From positions 1 to 50,040 of the forward strand of contig JAQTQB010000016.1 of the NCBI GenBank assembly GCA_028712475.1: a stretch of 50,040 bases of DNA. The letters are read 5' to 3'. Under the pieces are notes generated by a model. The model saw only the letters and a program-made list of their open reading frames with translations, had not been told where the DNA came from and did no database searches. Shown here one piece after another: positions 31,657 through 39,385 of the stretch (within the stretch, counting starts at the first letter, position 1; each line of letters begins with the position of its first letter). The position numbers and the translations under genes are program-made. This DNA is from Verrucomicrobiales bacterium. GTDB lineage: Bacteria > Verrucomicrobiota > Verrucomicrobiia > Limisphaerales > UBA11358.

Positions 31657-32478
31657 ATGAAAATTGAAACCATCCTGACGCCGGCGGAATTACCCGCGCT
31701 CGCCCAGCGCGATTTGCGCGCGACCGCGTGCGTCGTGTTCGACGTGCTGCGCGCAACCAGCACGTTTGTGACCGCGCTGCACCACGGCGCCCAAGCCATC
31801 ATCCCCGTCAGCGAAATCGCCGAGGCCGTCGCTCTCAAGAATTCAAAATTAAAAATTAAAAATTCAAAATCCATTCTGCTCGGTGGCGAACGTAACGGTG
31901 TCCGGATTTCCGCCGAGGGTATTGACTTCGACCTCGGCAATTCGCCGCGCGAATATAGGCCGGAAAAAGTGCGCGGCAAAATCATCGTCTCCACGACCAC
32001 GAACGGCACGCGCGCCCTGCGCGCCTGTGTGAACGCGCAAACCGTCCTGGCCGCTTCCTTCCTGAATCTCACCGCAACGGCAGAATTTCTCCGGCGAGAG
32101 AATTTCACCAGCGTCCTGCTCGTGTGCGCCGGCACCGGTGAAAACACGGCGCTGGAAGATGTGCTGGCAGCGGGTGCGCTGTGTGAGTTGTTGGTGGAGC
32201 GAGACTCCGTCGAGCCCACTTTAAAAAGTCGCGAGATCAGGGCTCGAGGGACTCTCGCCCCACCTCACAAAATTGATTCCAGCGATTCCGCGCAAATCGC
32301 GCTGCTGGTCTGGCTGGAAGCGAAATCTGATCTGGCCGGGGCGGTGAGCAGTTCCGCAAACGCGCGGCGTCTGCTGGCGATTCCCGAATTGCGCGAGGAC
32401 GTGGCGTTCTGCCTGCAACAAGACATCTGCCCGCTCGTTGCCCGGATGGGAGCGGATGGCAAAATCGGCTGCGGCTAG
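31657..32478 (+). CDS. comB: 2-phosphosulfolactate phosphatase (ComB family) with two in-frame repeat inserts
   Basis: 273 residues. ComB hydrolyses 2-phosphosulfolactate to sulfolactate, a step of coenzyme M and sulfolactate metabolism. Family landmarks are CVVFDVLRATSTFVTAL, LLGGERNGVRISAEGIDFD, DLGNSPREY, IIVSTTTNGTRAL, VLLVCAGTGENTALEDVLAAGA and DVAFCLQQDICPLV. Two segments are foreign. Residues 62-72 (NSKLKIKNSKS) are encoded by an AT-rich repeat. Residues 180-203 (VERDSVEPTLKSREIRARGT onward) are encoded by a palindromic element. Both keep the frame and fall in loops between conserved blocks, so the enzyme is probably still functional. No other coenzyme M genes are in the window. Confidence 0.88.
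   Translation: MKIETILTPAELPALAQRDLRATACVVFDVLRATSTFVTALHHGAQAIIPVSEIAEAVALKNSKLKIKNSKSILLGGERNGVRISAEGIDFDLGNSPREYRPEKVRGKIIVSTTTNGTRALRACVNAQTVLAASFLNLTATAEFLRRENFTSVLLVCAGTGENTALEDVLAAGALCELLVERDSVEPTLKSREIRARGTLAPPHKIDSSDSAQIALLVWLEAKSDLAGAVSSSANARRLLAIPELREDVAFCLQQDICPLVARMGADGKIGCG
31840..31870. repeat. AT-rich heptamer-like repeat inside comB
   Basis: AATTCAAAATTAAAAATT followed by AAAAATTCAAAAT forms a run of ATTCAAA/AAAATTA units, with only three G/C positions in about 31 bases in an otherwise GC-rich gene. It encodes NSKLKIKNSKS without a stop. Its composition and internal repetition mark it as an inserted dispersed repeat rather than an ordinary codon run. Confidence 0.7.
32193..32264. 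repeat. 72-bp imperfect palindrome inside comB
   Basis: The 25-base arm 32193-32217 (GGTGGAGCGAGACTCCG onward) is complementary to 32240-32264 at 22 of 25 positions. A second small hairpin, ACTTT/AAAGT, lies in the centre (32218-32229). The unit is read in frame as residues 180-203 and shares the word CGTCGAGCC with the element in ogg, but is otherwise a different family. Confidence 0.8.
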
Positions 32479-32634
32479 ATGTTTCGCCTCTTGCGGCTCA
32501 ATGATTTTGATATTTGAAACGCCGTCAGGTCATGAAGAAAACTTGATATTCAAATGGTGCGTGTTAGTGGTGATACACAAGAAACCACCCTGCCAGATGT
32601 AATGCGCGGGAAATCTTGGCCACCCATCAAAATT

Positions 32635-33000
32635 ATGGATAATCCACCCGGCATGATTCAACAGCTTATTGGCGGACACTTTGACTGGCTCTTCCGCGAG
32701 TCACTTTATTGGACGGCATTCGGCCTGATCGGGAATGTTCTGTTCGGCCTGCGCTTTTTTGTCCAGTGGCTGCTTTCCGAGAAGCACCAGCGCCTGGTTG
32801 TCCCGCCGATTTTCTGGCATCTAAGTTTTTGGGGCAGCATCATCTGCCTCATCTACGCGGTGCACATTGACAAGCTGCCGGTCATTTTGGGCTATTTTTT
32901 CCTCCCCGTCATTTATGCCCGGAACCTGCGTCTGCTGCGGAAGACCAAGCCGGAAGTTCCGGCTGGACGAGAGGCAGATAAATCAACGCGGCCAATATAA
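32635..33000 (+). CDS. LAB_N (lipid A biosynthesis N-terminal) domain membrane protein
   Basis: 121 residues from the ATG at 32635; an ATG at 32554 would add 27 unconserved residues. Three membrane helices and the sequence TAFGLIGNVLFGLRFFVQWL, SEKHQRLVVPPIFWHLSFWG and VILGYFFLPVIYARNL match the LAB_N domain. In some bacteria it is fused to LpxB and elsewhere it is stand-alone. The isolated domain is a small integral membrane protein, often found near lipid-carrier glycosyltransferases; its own activity is unclear. It follows comB by about 155 bp and converges on mqnD. Confidence 0.85.
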   Translation: MDNPPGMIQQLIGGHFDWLFRESLYWTAFGLIGNVLFGLRFFVQWLLSEKHQRLVVPPIFWHLSFWGSIICLIYAVHIDKLPVILGYFFLPVIYARNLRLLRKTKPEVPAGREADKSTRPI

Positions 33001-33017
33001 AAGGCGCCGCGTGTGTC

Positions 33018-33036
33018 GCCGGGCATCCCTCCCGGC
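33018..33036. terminator. Small dyad between LAB_N gene and mqnD
   Basis: GCCGGG (33018-33023) pairs with CCCGGC (33031-33036) across a 7-nt loop, followed on the plus strand by TTTGG. It lies between convergent stops and may terminate rightward transcription weakly. Confidence 0.4.
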
Positions 33037-33044
33037 TTTGGCTC

Positions 33045-33896
33045 TCAAACCACAAACTCCAGTTCCTGCCGGTGCGGAATGAGTCCGCGCTCGAAGGCCT
33101 GGCCGAGAAAACGACGGATGGATTCCCTGCCCCGTTCGCCGTAATCGAGCGTCCAGTGGTTCACATACATGCCGACGAATTTGTCGGCGAGGTCGCGCCC
33201 CATGTCGCGGGCGTATTGCAGCGCGTGCTGCACGGCTTCCGGGCGATGATCGAGACTGAATTGGATGCTGGCGGTGAGCGTGTCGGAAATCTGCTTGCGC
33301 GTGGCCGGGTCAAATCGCTTGTGGATCACGTTTCCACCGAGCGGCAACGGCAGGCCATCATTCTTGCGTCCCCACCAGACGCCCAGGTCTTCGCAAACGA
33401 CGAGTCCTTCGTTTTGATAGGTCAACTGGCCTTCGTGGATGATGAGGCCGATCTCCGCCACGCCGTTTTTCACCGCCGCAAAAATCTGGTCGAACGGGAC
33501 GACGACGTAATCAAATTCCTTCGCCGGCTTGCCCAGCCAGAGTTGCAACGCCAGAAACGCGCTGGTCATGGTTCCCGGCACGGCGATTTTTTTCTTCGCG
33601 ATCTCTTCACGGGAAAATTTTTGTTTTGCCACGAGCATCGGGCCGTAGCCGTCGCCCATGCTCGCGCCGCTGGGCAGAAGCGCGTATTTGTCGGAAACGT
33701 AGGCGTAGGCGTGGATGCTGACGGCGGAGATGTCGAGTTCGCCGCGCGTGGCGCGTTCGTTGAGCGTCTGGATGTCCTGCAGAATGTGCTGAAAATGAAA
33801 ACCGTGCGTGGGGATCAAATCCTTTGCAAGGGCGTAAAACATGAAGGCGTCGTCCGGATCGGGCGAATGGCCAAGGGTCAAAGTCGTTTGCTGCAT
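33045..33896 (-). CDS. mqnD: 1,4-dihydroxy-6-naphthoate synthase (futalosine pathway)
   Basis: 283 residues, standard for MqnD. It converts cyclic dehypoxanthinyl futalosine to 1,4-dihydroxy-6-naphthoate in the alternative menaquinone route. The two-lobed, binding-protein-like fold shows LGHSPDPDDAFMFYAL at the N-terminus, QTLNERATRGELDISAVSIHAY, SGASMGDGYGPMLVA, GTMTSAFLALQLW, IIHEGQLTYQNEGL and LPLPLGGNVIHKRF. All are complete. No other mqn gene is in the window, so the pathway is dispersed. Its presence implies menaquinone-based respiration in the host. Confidence 0.95.
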   Translation of the reverse strand: MQQTTLTLGHSPDPDDAFMFYALAKDLIPTHGFHFQHILQDIQTLNERATRGELDISAVSIHAYAYVSDKYALLPSGASMGDGYGPMLVAKQKFSREEIAKKKIAVPGTMTSAFLALQLWLGKPAKEFDYVVVPFDQIFAAVKNGVAEIGLIIHEGQLTYQNEGLVVCEDLGVWWGRKNDGLPLPLGGNVIHKRFDPATRKQISDTLTASIQFSLDHRPEAVQHALQYARDMGRDLADKFVGMYVNHWTLDYGERGRESIRRFLGQAFERGLIPHRQELEFVV

Positions 33897-34686
33897 CGGC
33901 GAAAATTAAACCACGCGGCACGCAGTGTCACGCCGGGAAGGCTTTGGTGAATGGAAAAGCGGCCGGAACCCCTGCGGCACACGCACGCGCCTCACAAATC
34001 AGACTGTGGTGACCGCCACCTCCTTGTTTAGGCGCGATCCTTGCACAGGCAAATAAAGCGGGCGCGTGCGTCGTGTTTCGTCCCCATGTTTTCAACAATC
34101 AACGGCATCAGAAGTCAGTCCCCACAACCACTCCCGGCACCATTGGTTCCCCACCCAAAACAACTTACAACCCGCAACGGAAGCACCTTTAGCAAACCTG
34201 ATGCCAAACATTTAAGACCTCATTTCATTAGTGATTTGAAGTTTTTCGGAAACATGGTTGACCCGCCGCTGTGTTTTTTTTATCAGCACGGATAAAATAA
34301 TCAGCAGGCCGGCGCGAAGTTCAAATTATTTTTCGCGTAAATGTCTGGCTGGCCTTTGCCGCCAAAGCCGGTGCAGATAGCAGCGGCGTGCGGCTGACGC
34401 TCCGCACAGCCGCACACCAGAAATTGAAAACCATGCCGCTGCTCCGTTTTGAAATTAGTTGAATTCCTTGGCAAGACTGTTCAAATGCATCCGGAAATGA
34501 TGATTTCAAACATACGCCGTTTTTTTATTTTTCCCTTTGACATTTTTTCCTTGCTGTCTGCCATTGCAGCACTGACTCTGACCGCGCGCTGGCAGCCGCA
34601 CAACATCAACGTTGCATTCCGGTTAAAGTCCGTTGGGGCAATCAGCGAAGTGGAATTTCAAAACGCCTAAACAAACTTAAATCAAA
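33897..34686. other. 790-bp intergenic region without a convincing gene
   Basis: Short open frames at 34041-34295 and 34449-34670 lack motifs and ribosome sites. A dyad GTGCGGCT (34388-34395) / AGCCGCAC (34408-34415) is present, and a run TTTGACATTTTTTCC near 34537 could contain a -35 element for the barrel gene at 34687. Base composition is more AT-rich than the genes on either side. Confidence 0.5.
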
Positions 34687-35928
34687 ATGAAAACCTCAAA
34701 CCCACAACCACAACAAACCCGGTCGGGCAAAGCTGCGCACCTGCTGGCGGGACTTGCTTCGATGATGTTCGTTTCATTTGCGGCCCAGGCCCAGATTGAT
34801 CCGGCACCCCGGCAATTGCTCCACCTGGGGGTCAACGCCTCCTTGACGGATCCCGGCCCGATGGGCGCTTACGCGTTCTATTATTGGAACATGCCCAACG
34901 TGCCGACGACCAACGAGGTGCTGCGCCTGGTCATTGCGCCCGTCTATGTGGACAGCGAACTGGGCTTTCAACACCTGCTGGGCGAACACACGGACCTGGC
35001 CGTGGGCGCCTTTGGCGGCCTGTATGCCAACAGCTATCAGGAAGTGGACGAAGGCCGGTGGTATAAGGATCAATCGTTTGACGGCAATGGCGGGGGTGCC
35101 AGTGTGAGCGTCTATCACCTGTTCAACCCGGATCAGCACATCCCGTTGAACGGCGTGCTGCGCACCCGGTTTAATTACGAGTCCTTTGACACCACCGACA
35201 CCACGGGCAATGGATTTGTCCTGCCCGAGAACCAGCCGTTCATCACCTACCGCGCCGGATTGCGCTGGGGCGGCAAGGAGCCGATGCTCGGCCCGGTGCT
35301 GGGCATGGAAATCTCCGGCTGGTATGAGCTGGAACAGCGCACCTCCCCCGGCGGCTATGGTTACGGCAATGACCGGGAACTCGAGCGCGCCAGCCAGCGG
35401 TTCTTTGGCCGGGCGCAGTTGAACTACACCACGCTGGAATCCAAACATTATATTGTGTTTGGATTGCAGGGCGGCGGGACGATCAATGCCGACCGGTTGA
35501 GCGCCTACCGTCTGGGCGGTGTGCTGCCCTACACCAAGGAATTCCCGCTGTCCATCCCCGGATACTTCTTCCAGGAACTTTCGGCCCAGTCCTTCGGGCT
35601 GGCCTACGGGACCTACACGATCCCGTTCGGCAGCGAAGACCAGTGGTCAATCATCGGCAGCGGCGCGGCCGCCGTGGTGGACTATGTGGATGGCACGGGC
35701 CAGCCGGGCGCGTTCAACTCGGGTGTCGGGGCGGGAGTGGGCTACAGCGCGCCGAGTCAGCGTTGGAAAGTCATGACGCTGGCGGGCTATGGCATCCAGG
35801 CGCATCGTGAGCATGGCCAGGGCGGCTATAGCTTCGGGCTGGCGTTCCAATACAACTTCGGCTCGCTTCAATACGCCGGCATGAAGGCGTATGAACAATT
35901 GGAAAATATGCACTCCGTCACGCGGTAA
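34687..35928 (+). CDS. Putative outer-membrane beta-barrel protein
   Basis: 413 residues. A signal peptide (HLLAGLASMMFVSFAAQAQ) precedes a long stretch of alternating strands rich in aromatic and glycine residues (DLAVGAFGGLYANSYQEV, HYIVFGLQGGGTINAD, WKVMTLAGYGIQAHREHG, YSFGLAFQYNFGSLQYAG). This fits an outer-membrane barrel, but the C-terminus continues about 20 residues past the last strand, so the usual terminal phenylalanine is missing. No named family is recognised. It is a single gene closed by a clear intrinsic terminator at 35983-36016. Confidence 0.65.
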   Translation: MKTSNPQPQQTRSGKAAHLLAGLASMMFVSFAAQAQIDPAPRQLLHLGVNASLTDPGPMGAYAFYYWNMPNVPTTNEVLRLVIAPVYVDSELGFQHLLGEHTDLAVGAFGGLYANSYQEVDEGRWYKDQSFDGNGGGASVSVYHLFNPDQHIPLNGVLRTRFNYESFDTTDTTGNGFVLPENQPFITYRAGLRWGGKEPMLGPVLGMEISGWYELEQRTSPGGYGYGNDRELERASQRFFGRAQLNYTTLESKHYIVFGLQGGGTINADRLSAYRLGGVLPYTKEFPLSIPGYFFQELSAQSFGLAYGTYTIPFGSEDQWSIIGSGAAAVVDYVDGTGQPGAFNSGVGAGVGYSAPSQRWKVMTLAGYGIQAHREHGQGGYSFGLAFQYNFGSLQYAGMKAYEQLENMHSVTR

Positions 35929-35982
35929 GCGGGGTTGCCACAACGGCGGCTTGAGCCGGTGAAGGGCGTTGCCTGAAAATTC

Positions 35983-36016
35983 AAAACGGCGGCTTGGAAT
36001 CAGGCCGCCGTTTTTT
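35983..36016 (+). terminator. Intrinsic terminator after the barrel gene
   Basis: AAAACGGCGGC (35983-35993) pairs perfectly with GCCGCCGTTTT (36004-36014) around a 10-nt loop, and the T-run continues (TTTTTTAATTTTT). This is a textbook Rho-independent terminator 55 bp after the stop. Confidence 0.9.
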
Positions 36017-36164
36017 AATTTTTGGATGTGAAATCGGTCCGGCATTTGCAGCTTCGGCGTGATGACGGTCGGACAGCGGGGTTGGCGGGAATCCGGCGGG
36101 CGTCGGATTCCGCTTTGGATTGTTACGGCGAATTTTCGCCGGGTTGCCAGCGGCATAATCCAAG

Positions 36165-36277
36165 TTGTCACTGAAAATTCCTTTACATGTTTGGCGAATG
36201 GTGTTTCATTTATCTCCGCGAGATTAGAAAACATCTGGCATCCTTCCGAGCTTCTGAATTCCTATTTTTCTCGTTTG
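36165..36277 (+). promoter_or_regulatory. Conserved leader module, copy 1 (upstream of the acyltransferase gene)
   Basis: This stretch aligns with 41051-41175. Shared blocks, in order, are TTGTCACT, a GCGAAYGGTG block, a hairpin (ATCTC-CGC-GAGAT, 36212-36224), CGAGCTTCTGAATTCCT (36247-36263, identical) and TTTTCTCGTTTG (36266-36277, identical). It ends 28 bp before the ATG. The hairpin pairs covary between copies. It is a candidate structured leader or promoter/leader unit; the function is unknown. Confidence 0.6.
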
Positions 36278-36305
36278 CATCAAGACAAATCGCGGATCCG
36301 TCGTC

Positions 36306-37079
36306 ATGAAAAGTTGCCCGGTTCATTCTTCCAGTCCATCTCTGGGGCGCAAACGCGTCAGCGGCGTGGTGGTGCCAAATACGCCCTCGCGTGGCCAGGT
36401 TGCGCTGGCTTGCGTGGTGTCCAACGGGATGCGCCTGCTCGCGACTACGTTGCGTTACCGCGTCAATGGCGGACGCGGCCCGGTCAGCCTCCCGGACGAA
36501 CCTGTCATCTTCGCCCTCTGGCACAACCGGCTTGGCTTGTGCATGAAGGTTTACAAAAGCTTCGTCCGTCCGCATCACGAGCACGAGCATCTGGCGGCGC
36601 TCATCAGCGCCAGCAAGGACGGCGCGTTGCTCGCGGCTATTCTCCAAGCCTTCGGGGTGCAGGCGGTGCGCGGATCCTCCAGCCGGCGCGGCGCGCAGGC
36701 ACTTCTCGAACTGGCTTCATGGGCCGGGCGCGGCTACGATCTCGCGGTGACGCCAGATGGCCCAAAGGGTCCGCGCCACGTTGTGCAGGATGGCGTGATG
36801 GCGCTCGCGCAAGTCACCGGCCTGCCGATCATTCCCTACTCCTGCCGTCTCGGCTGGAAAATCCAGGTGAGGAGCTGGGATCGTTTTCAAATCCCGCTGC
36901 CATTCTCGCATTGTGAGATGACTTTTGGCGAACCCATCCGCGTTCCGCGCGGTGCCACTGACGCTGAACGCAACCAACTGCGCGAGCAGTTGCAGGCCGC
37001 GCTGCAGGCGGGACACGATGAAACGGCGGTTGCATCAGAAGTAAAATCATCCAATCCCGGGACCACCATTGGTTGCTAA
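36306..37079 (+). CDS. DUF374 lysophospholipid-acyltransferase-like protein
   Basis: 257 residues. The DUF374 signature is complete: VIFALWHNRLGLCMK (the HxxxxD-like first block is WHNRL), LISASKDGALLAAILQAFGV, AVRGSSSRRGAQALLEL, LAVTPDGPKGPRHVVQDGVM and ALAQVTGLPIIPYS. These proteins belong to the acyltransferase superfamily and are linked to lipid A or phospholipid acylation, often encoded near kdtA or lpx genes. None of those is in the window, so the acceptor is open. The start at 36306 lies just after the conserved leader module. A longer overlapping frame (36059-36916) is in another register and shows no homology. Confidence 0.88.
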   Translation: MKSCPVHSSSPSLGRKRVSGVVVPNTPSRGQVALACVVSNGMRLLATTLRYRVNGGRGPVSLPDEPVIFALWHNRLGLCMKVYKSFVRPHHEHEHLAALISASKDGALLAAILQAFGVQAVRGSSSRRGAQALLELASWAGRGYDLAVTPDGPKGPRHVVQDGVMALAQVTGLPIIPYSCRLGWKIQVRSWDRFQIPLPFSHCEMTFGEPIRVPRGATDAERNQLREQLQAALQAGHDETAVASEVKSSNPGTTIGC

Positions 37080-37259
37080 AGCCCGTTCTCAAAGTTTTTG
37101 CGGGCGATTCTGGCGGGCTGTATTCTTGTTCTCCGCCGGTTTGGGATAAAAACAAGGCTGCGGATATCCGGCCCTGCCGGCAAAACATTCATCGCGGGAA
37201 TTTCCTGTTCCCACCGTTCTTTTTTTGTTTAATCTCGCGTTGCGCCCGCAAATCAAATC

Positions 37260-39377
37260 ATGAGCCTCAACCAGCAGACCGAGTCCCGCACGGCCAGTTA
37301 TCTGGCGCGCACGCGGGGATTTCTCCGCACGCAACTGTGGGTCTGGCCGCTGGTGGCGGCGGTGCTGCTGGCGTTCGTGGGCGTGTCGTTGCGCCTGAAA
37401 ATGGAGGCTGCGATGAAGCAGCAGATCGCCGGCAATCTCCAGGTCATCCTCAACGCCAACGCCGAGGCGCTGCGCGCGTGGGCCACCACGGTGAAGTCGG
37501 ACGCGGAAATTCTTGCGGACGATGAACATCTGCGCGACCTCGTTGCCGGGTTGCTGCAAAAGACCGAGCCGGGCACGCCCATCCAGTCGCGGCTGCTGGC
37601 CGCGCCGGAACTGGCGGCGCTGCGCGCGCAGATAAATCCATGGCTCGACCATCGCGGTTTCAACGGGTTCGTGGTGCTGGATCCAAGCTGCCTGGTCATC
37701 GCGTCCCGACGCGACCAACTCGTCGGCATGACCGCGCCGCCCGGTTACGTTGAGCAATTTTCAAACTGCCTCGCCAGCCACACCATCGTCACCAAACCAT
37801 TTCCGAGCGTGGCCATGCTGCCGGACGCGAAAGGAAATCTGCGCGCCGGGGTGCCGACGATGTTTGCCGCCGCGCCAGTCAAATCTGCGGACGGAAAAGT
37901 CATCGCCGTGCTGGGGCTGCGCATCGCGCCGGAAAAGGATTTCACGCGCATCCTCGCCACGGCGCGGGCGGGCGCGAGCGGCGAGACGTATGCGTTCGCG
38001 CGCAACGGGCTGCTGCTTTCCGAGAGCCGCTTCGACGATGAACTGCGGCGGCTTGGTTTGATTCCCGATTCGGACGATGCCAATTCGATTCTCACGTTGG
38101 AACTGCGCGATCCGCTGGTGGATTTGAGCCAGGGCAAGTCATCGCCCAAGCGCCGGTCCGAACAGGCGCTCACGAAACCGGTGGCGGAGGCCGGTGCCGG
38201 GCGGGAGGGCGTGGATGTGGACGGCTACCGGGATTATCGCGGCGTGAAGGTGGTCGGCGCATGGCAATGGTTTCCCGAATTTGATTTCGGCCTGGTCACG
38301 GAGATGGACGTGGCCGAGGCGTTTCATCCGTTGCACATCATGCGCATGGGTTTCTGGTTCATCTTCGGACTGCTCGTCGTCGGCTCGGTGGTGATCTATG
38401 TGTTGATGCGCCTGGCCAACCGGCTGCAGGCCACGGCGCGCAAGGCGGCGTTGAAGGCAAAACAACTCGGCCAATACGCGCTCGACGACAAGATCGGTGC
38501 GGGCGCGTTCGGCTCGGTGTATCGCGCGCACCACGCTTTGATGCGGCGTCCGGTCGCGGTGAAGCTGCTGGAGTCGGAGACGGCGGACGCAAACACCGCC
38601 GCGCGCTTCGAACAGGAAGTGCAGATGACCAGCCAGTTGACGCATCCGAACACCATCGCGCTCTACGATTACGGCCGCACGCCGGAGGGGATTTTTTATT
38701 ACGCGATGGAATATCTCGAAGGCCTGACGCTCGACAAGCTGGTGAAAAATTACGGCCCGCAGCCGGAATGCCGCGTCATTGCCATCCTGTGCCAGATGTG
38801 CGGCTCGCTCGCCGAGGCGCACGGCATCGGGCTGGTGCATCGCGACATCAAACCGGCCAACGTCTTTCTCACGCGGCGCGGCGGGCTGCCGGACTTTGTG
38901 AAGGTGCTGGACTTCGGCCTGGTGAAAGCCCGCGCCACGCAGGGCCAGTTGGAGTTGACCGGGGCCAACACCACGCTCGGCACGCCCCTCTACATGTCGC
39001 CCGAGGCCGTGGAGCATCCCGACAAAGTGGACGCCCGCGCCGACATTTATTCGGTTGGAGCCGTCGGATATTTTCTCGTCACCGGCCAGCCGTTGTTCGA
39101 TTGCGCCACGTTAGGCGAAGTGCTGGTGCATCAGGTGAAACATCTGCCGGCCAGACCTTCCGAGCGATTGGGCAAACCGGTGTCGCCGGAACTGGAAAAT
39201 CTCCTGATGCGTTGCCTTGCGAAAAATCCCGCCGACCGCCCGGCCAGCGCCCGCGAACTGGCTGATGCCCTGGCGAAATGTCCGGGTGCGGCGGAGTGGA
39301 CGCGCGAACGCGCCGAGGAATGGTGGAGCCGGCTGGCCGCCTCGCAAAACGAAAAGACGCTGGTGATGCCGGCTTGA
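37260..39377 (+). CDS. Membrane Ser/Thr protein kinase with extracellular Cache-like sensor
   Basis: 705 residues. Membrane helix 1 (about 28-47) and helix 2 (about 360-382) enclose an extracytoplasmic sensor of about 310 residues. Its layout (GFNGFVVLDPSCLVIASRRDQLVG..., VPTMFAAAPVKSADGKVIAVLGLRI, ARAGASGETYAFARNGLLLSESR) resembles double-Cache sensors normally attached to chemoreceptors and histidine kinases. The cytoplasmic Hanks-type kinase follows: GAGAFGSVYRA, VAVKLLE, HRDIKPANVF, DFGLVKA and GTPLYMSPEA. All catalytic residues are present. A ligand-responsive Ser/Thr kinase is likely; substrates are unknown. The stop is 8 bp before the DUF481 gene, so they form an operon. Confidence 0.92.
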   Translation: MSLNQQTESRTASYLARTRGFLRTQLWVWPLVAAVLLAFVGVSLRLKMEAAMKQQIAGNLQVILNANAEALRAWATTVKSDAEILADDEHLRDLVAGLLQKTEPGTPIQSRLLAAPELAALRAQINPWLDHRGFNGFVVLDPSCLVIASRRDQLVGMTAPPGYVEQFSNCLASHTIVTKPFPSVAMLPDAKGNLRAGVPTMFAAAPVKSADGKVIAVLGLRIAPEKDFTRILATARAGASGETYAFARNGLLLSESRFDDELRRLGLIPDSDDANSILTLELRDPLVDLSQGKSSPKRRSEQALTKPVAEAGAGREGVDVDGYRDYRGVKVVGAWQWFPEFDFGLVTEMDVAEAFHPLHIMRMGFWFIFGLLVVGSVVIYVLMRLANRLQATARKAALKAKQLGQYALDDKIGAGAFGSVYRAHHALMRRPVAVKLLESETADANTAARFEQEVQMTSQLTHPNTIALYDYGRTPEGIFYYAMEYLEGLTLDKLVKNYGPQPECRVIAILCQMCGSLAEAHGIGLVHRDIKPANVFLTRRGGLPDFVKVLDFGLVKARATQGQLELTGANTTLGTPLYMSPEAVEHPDKVDARADIYSVGAVGYFLVTGQPLFDCATLGEVLVHQVKHLPARPSERLGKPVSPELENLLMRCLAKNPADRPASARELADALAKCPGAAEWTRERAEEWWSRLAASQNEKTLVMPA

Positions 39378-39385
39378 ATTCACGA

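Noticed and set aside
34041..34295. Small open frame in the intergenic region before the barrel gene
   Set aside because: Low-complexity product, no ribosome site, no motif and no operon context.
34456..34492. Possible third copy of the conserved leader (TTGAATTCCTTG ... ATGCATC)
   Set aside because: Only nine consecutive bases match, and the hairpin and second block are missing; treated as chance.
36059..36916. A longer frame starting before the DUF374 gene
   Set aside because: It is out of register with the acyltransferase motifs and runs through the conserved leader; the 36306 start has full family homology.
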